Of a DNA stretch of 18,829 nucleotides, positions 16,123 to 18,829 are shown piece after piece. The first letter of the stretch is position 1. Every line of letters begins with the position of its first letter. The translations under genes and the position numbers were made by a program. Location: assembly GCA_016191305.1 (NCBI GenBank), contig JACPOX010000091.1, positions 1 through 18,829 of the forward strand. The letters are read 5' to 3'. This DNA is from Legionella longbeachae. GTDB lineage: Bacteria; Pseudomonadota; Gammaproteobacteria; Legionellales; Legionellaceae. Below the pieces are notes generated by a model. The model saw nothing but the letters and a program-made list of their open reading frames with translations, ran no database searches and had not been told where the DNA came from.

Positions 16123-16150
16123 TTGCGATAGGACTAAGTACTGTTATACT
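16123..16150 (+). promoter_or_regulatory. Promoter for MFS gene, possibly giving a leaderless mRNA
   Basis: TTGCGA at 16123-16128 (4 of 6 to -35), a 16-bp spacer and TATACT at 16145-16150 (5 of 6 to -10). The expected start of transcription, six or seven bases on, coincides with the ATG at 16157, which has no SD. Confidence 0.45.
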
Positions 16151-16156
16151 GAATTA

Positions 16157-17551
16157 ATGAAAAAAAATATTATTCTGTTCATTGTTTCTTTTGCCATGTT
16201 TATGGAAGCTGTAGATACGACCATAATCAACACAGCAATTCCAGTGATGGCACACAGTTTGAATGTCAATCCTATTGATTTAAAATTGGCACTGATTAGC
16301 TATCTTTTAAGTTTAGCGATTTTTATTCCCATAAGCGGCTGGATAGCCGATAAATTTGGCATAAAAATTGTTTTTATCACTGCAGTAAGTGTTTTTACCT
16401 TAAGTTCTGTTTGGTGTGGATTTACTAGTAACTTAACAGAATTGATTTGTGCACGAATCGTTCAAGGCCTGGGAGGCTCGTTAACTATGCCCGTTGGTCG
16501 TTTGATTATTTTACGGACATGTGAACGCCATGAATTAATTGCAAAAATGAGCCTAGTGGTCATGATTGCATCTTTAGGCATGATGCTTGGACCTTTATTA
16601 GGTGGAGTTATTACGGATCGTTTTTCCTGGCGTTGGATATTTTGGGTTAATATTCCAGTTGGAATACTTGCTGTTGGTTTATCAAGTAAATTATTGCCTT
16701 ACATGCCTCCCAGACCAGTCCCTCCTTTGGATAAATTAGGTTTCATATTGTTTGGCTGTGGGTTAGCTACTTTAACCTTTAGCTTATCTATGTTCAGCGA
16801 ATCAAGCGTCACAATAACAGAGACTGTTGTCGTCTTTATTATTTCACTATTTTTATTAATCGGATATACCAGACATTCCTATAAAAAAAAACATCCTATT
16901 GTTAAAGTAGAACTTTTGCGAACACGTACATTTTGCATTTCCGTTATAGGTAATTTGTTAGTACGAATAGGTTTTGGTGGTGTTCCTTTTTTATTGCCGC
17001 TTTTGTTACAGATTGCTCTTGGCTATTCACCACGCTTATCGGGTCTACTCCTGACCCCCATCGCCCTAGGTGTTTTTCTGGTTAAACCTTTATCTATTTA
17101 TATATTACGTTGGTTTGGTTATAAAAATTTATTAATTTTGAATACAATTCTGGTGAGTATCTCTTTGTGGTCTTTTTTTTCCATAAATCAAAACTCTTCC
17201 ATTTACGGTATTGGGCTTATAACTTTTGTTTATGGATTCTTAATTGCATTACAATACACGGGAATGAATTCTCTCGCTTATGCTAATATTTCAGAAAACA
17301 ACATGAGCGCTGCAACAAGTATCATGAGCACCACCCAACAATTAGCTCAAAGTTTTGGAGTCGCAGTCTCTGCGATTTTAATTAGTATATTAACCTACAA
17401 TAACGCAAATCATGCTTTATCTCTTAAAATATTTCACGAAACTTTTTTAATGCTTGGTTTAATGACTTTTTTTTCAGGTATAATTTTTATTTTTCTAAAA
17501 AGAGCAGATGGACTTGAATTAATTCAGATTCCTGAAAAAAAATCCTTATAA
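16157..17551 (+). CDS. DHA2-family MFS drug efflux transporter (14 TM)
   Basis: A 464-residue protein of the EmrB/QacA group. Typical signs are the first helix motif D-T-T-I-I-N-T-A-I-P (motif D1), motif A SGWIADKFGIK between TM2 and TM3, motif B LICARIVQGLGGS and motif C GMMLGPLLGGVITDRFSWRW, followed by FWVNIPVGI. About 14 membrane helices are expected, and residues after 200 include the extra pair of helices. It acts in the inner membrane as a proton-driven exporter; the substrate cannot be read from the sequence. No partner EmrA-type adaptor gene lies nearby, so it may act alone. It follows rep by 35 bp but has its own candidate promoter. Confidence 0.9.
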   Translation: MKKNIILFIVSFAMFMEAVDTTIINTAIPVMAHSLNVNPIDLKLALISYLLSLAIFIPISGWIADKFGIKIVFITAVSVFTLSSVWCGFTSNLTELICARIVQGLGGSLTMPVGRLIILRTCERHELIAKMSLVVMIASLGMMLGPLLGGVITDRFSWRWIFWVNIPVGILAVGLSSKLLPYMPPRPVPPLDKLGFILFGCGLATLTFSLSMFSESSVTITETVVVFIISLFLLIGYTRHSYKKKHPIVKVELLRTRTFCISVIGNLLVRIGFGGVPFLLPLLLQIALGYSPRLSGLLLTPIALGVFLVKPLSIYILRWFGYKNLLILNTILVSISLWSFFSINQNSSIYGIGLITFVYGFLIALQYTGMNSLAYANISENNMSAATSIMSTTQQLAQSFGVAVSAILISILTYNNANHALSLKIFHETFLMLGLMTFFSGIIFIFLKRADGLELIQIPEKKSL

Positions 17552-17757
17552 AAAACGTGCTTCATTCAGTGTTTTAAACAAATCTCCTATAGTATTCTTA
17601 CATTATTTTCACTAAAAACGGCTAAAAGCTTACAAGACATTAGAATTTTTAGACAAAATGGTCTATGATGGTGGCGCATTATTAATTGTTTTTATTTGAT
17701 TTTTAAAAAAAGTTAAAAATATTTAATAAAAAAACAGCGCAATTAATAAAATAATGC

Positions 17758-17763
17758 TACAAT
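17758..17763 (+). promoter_or_regulatory. Candidate -10 box for the cold-shock gene
   Basis: TACAAT (5 of 6 to consensus), 28 bases before the ATG. The -35 is poor in this AT-rich region. It would give a leader of about 20 bases, much shorter than the long leader of E. coli cspA. Confidence 0.35.
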
Positions 17764-17790
17764 GTGCTGGTAACAATTTAGGAAATTAAC

Positions 17791-17997
17791 ATGTCAGAAA
17801 AAATTCGTGGTACAGTAAAGTGGTTTAATGAGTCCAAAGGTTTCGGTTTTTTAGAAAGTGGCGGTAAAGATTATTTTGTACATTTCAGTGCAATTCAAGG
17901 TACAGGGTTCAAAACTCTTGCCGAGGGTGCAACAGTAATGTTCAAAGCCAGCAACGGCCAGAAAGGTCCTCAAGCTGAAGAAGTTGAAGTAGTCTAA
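17791..17997 (+). CDS. Cold-shock domain protein (CspA family)
   Basis: A 68-residue OB-fold protein. RNP1 is KGFGFL (16-21) and RNP2 is YFVHF (28-32), preceded by [13 protein letters not shown]2 usually starts with Val; Tyr28 here is a small variation. It binds single-stranded RNA or DNA and acts as an RNA chaperone in the cytoplasm. The SD TTAGGAAAT lies upstream of ATG 17791. The 239 bp before it are AT-rich and gene-free. A strong intrinsic terminator follows, so it is a single-gene unit. Whether it is cold-induced or constitutive cannot be told from the sequence. Confidence 0.95.
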   Translation: MSEKIRGTVKWFNESKGFGFLESGGKDYFVHFSAIQGTGFKTLAEGATVMFKASNGQKGPQAEEVEVV

Positions 17998-18008
17998 TTC
18001 ATTTATTG

Positions 18009-18065
18009 AAAGCCCCCACTCACTTTAAGATAATTATATTTTAAAGTGGATGGGGGCTTTTTTTA
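18009..18065 (+). terminator. Intrinsic terminator of the cold-shock gene
   Basis: AAAGCCCCCA at 18009-18018 pairs with TGGGGGCTTT at 18051-18060. After one mismatch and a G-U pair, CACTTTAA at 18021-18028 pairs with TTAAAGTG at 18041-18048 around a 12-base loop. A T-run (18058-18064) follows. It begins about a dozen bases after the stop codon. Confidence 0.92.
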
Positions 18066-18199
18066 TGTATAATTTTTAAGCTTAGCTGTTGTTGCTCGCG
18101 CTTATTTTATCAATATTTTCTTGCTCACATGAAATGACTTTATAAATATCGATACTTTGCCGTAAATGAAAAACTTTTTCTATCCATTCATTTTGAACC

Positions 18200-18829
18200 T
18201 CAACCGTTATCCAAACAATAGACTTCTTGCGCTTTAATTAAGGCATCCCACCATTTCTCCATTGAACTTATCGCAAGACACGCTCCTTCTATTATTTCCT
18301 TTTCTTGCAAAAATTGATCAGGATCTTCGTTTTGTTTCGGCAGATTATGACCAATAAATTTGCCTAACTCATCTTTATGCGCTTGCTCAACCCCATCCAG
18401 ATGTAAATCATGAAATTGCTTGATACGAGAATTATCAAAATCAAAGCCCTGTCTTTGGCAGAGTTCACTACCGATTTTTTTAAATAAAATATGTTCGAAA
18501 ATAGCTGCGGTTTCAGTAGCATACATCACACCAAGTGTTTTTGAGGCATTTAGCTGTATCATAGCCTCAAGCTCCATGAAAAACTGTTGGGTAGCCACAT
18601 TGGGAGCGCGATTACTAACATCTAAGCCTATTTTTTTTAGAGCATTTTGATACATTTTTGCATGATTTTTTTCCTCATTATAATTCTCCAATAACTCTTC
18701 AGACACACCTTGAGCCACCAACGATTTTGTTTGGATATGTGAATTCATTAAAAATCGAGTATTATTTAACGAAAATTGATAATGCTCCATGGTTAACCAT
18801 TGAAGATAAGTAGTTGAACATTTTTTTAA
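18200..18829 (-). CDS. Haem-oxygenase-like di-iron protein, start beyond the window
   Basis: The minus-strand frame stays open through an internal ATG at 18790 to the window edge (13 more codons). The extra residues, ending TYLQWLTMEHYQFSL, continue the first helix of a haem-oxygenase-like fold, so the true start probably lies outside. At least 209 residues are helix-rich. Metal-ligand candidates, numbered from the internal ATG, are Glu40 and His43 (NEEKNH), Glu93 (ATETAA), and His130 and His138 (HLDGVEQAH), in the E-x2-H and H-x2-D/E patterns of HDO proteins. This superfamily covers iron-dependent oxygenases and also TenA/PqqC-like enzymes; the substrate cannot be assigned. It faces convergently towards csp. 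Confidence 0.7.
   Translation of the reverse strand, partial: LKKCSTTYLQWLTMEHYQFSLNNTRFLMNSHIQTKSLVAQGVSEELLENYNEEKNHAKMYQNALKKIGLDVSNRAPNVATQQFFMELEAMIQLNASKTLGVMYATETAAIFEHILFKKIGSELCQRQGFDFDNSRIKQFHDLHLDGVEQAHKDELGKFIGHNLPKQNEDPDQFLQEKEIIEGACLAISSMEKWWDALIKAQEVYCLDNG

Overview
The window looks like a chromosomal segment of a low-GC gammaproteobacterium. A Legionella-like host is my best guess, from the AT-rich base composition, the Rep, Hsp33 and Csp protein types and the accessory genes; this is an inference, not a database match. Roughly the first 12 kb is accessory DNA. The last 7 kb is ordinary housekeeping.

Left part (1-6191). A partial unknown gene runs off the left edge (minus strand), followed by a 59-codon ORF. 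A phage-type repressor (HTH plus S24 domain, minus) faces a five-gene plus-strand operon. The control region between them holds three copies of TATAC-N5-GTATA. The operon encodes a PanD-like protein that lacks the self-cleavage segment, a divergent D-Ala-D-Ala-ligase-type ATP-grasp enzyme, an Asp/Glu racemase, an MFS exporter and a second, amino-acid-ligase-type ATP-grasp enzyme. The genes are tightly spaced or overlapping. Together they read as a compact pathway that makes and exports a small peptide-like compound, probably with a D-amino acid, under repressor control. This is the best candidate for an undescribed system.

Middle part (6192-11985). A frameshifted RelE/HigB-type toxin relic is followed by a decayed Tn3-like transposon. 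I place its ends at 6651 and 11415, from 36-37 bp inverted repeats flanked on both sides by the 5-bp direct repeat AAAAG. Inside are a tyrosine recombinase with all catalytic residues, a Tn3 transposase reduced by internal deletion to 214 residues (overlapping the recombinase as TAATG), and copper-related cargo: a truncated copA, an N-terminally truncated copB, a DUF305 membrane protein and a YgaP/DUF2892-like membrane protein. To its right lie an IS110-family transposase relic and a possible further terminal-repeat copy.

Right part (11986-18829). This holds a GNAT acetyltransferase, the redox chaperone Hsp33, a 49-residue acidic protein, the Rep helicase, a DHA2-type 14-TM efflux pump (possibly translated from a leaderless mRNA), a cold-shock protein with a strong terminator, and a haem-oxygenase-like di-iron protein whose start lies beyond the right edge. 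I saw no rRNA, tRNA or CRISPR array.
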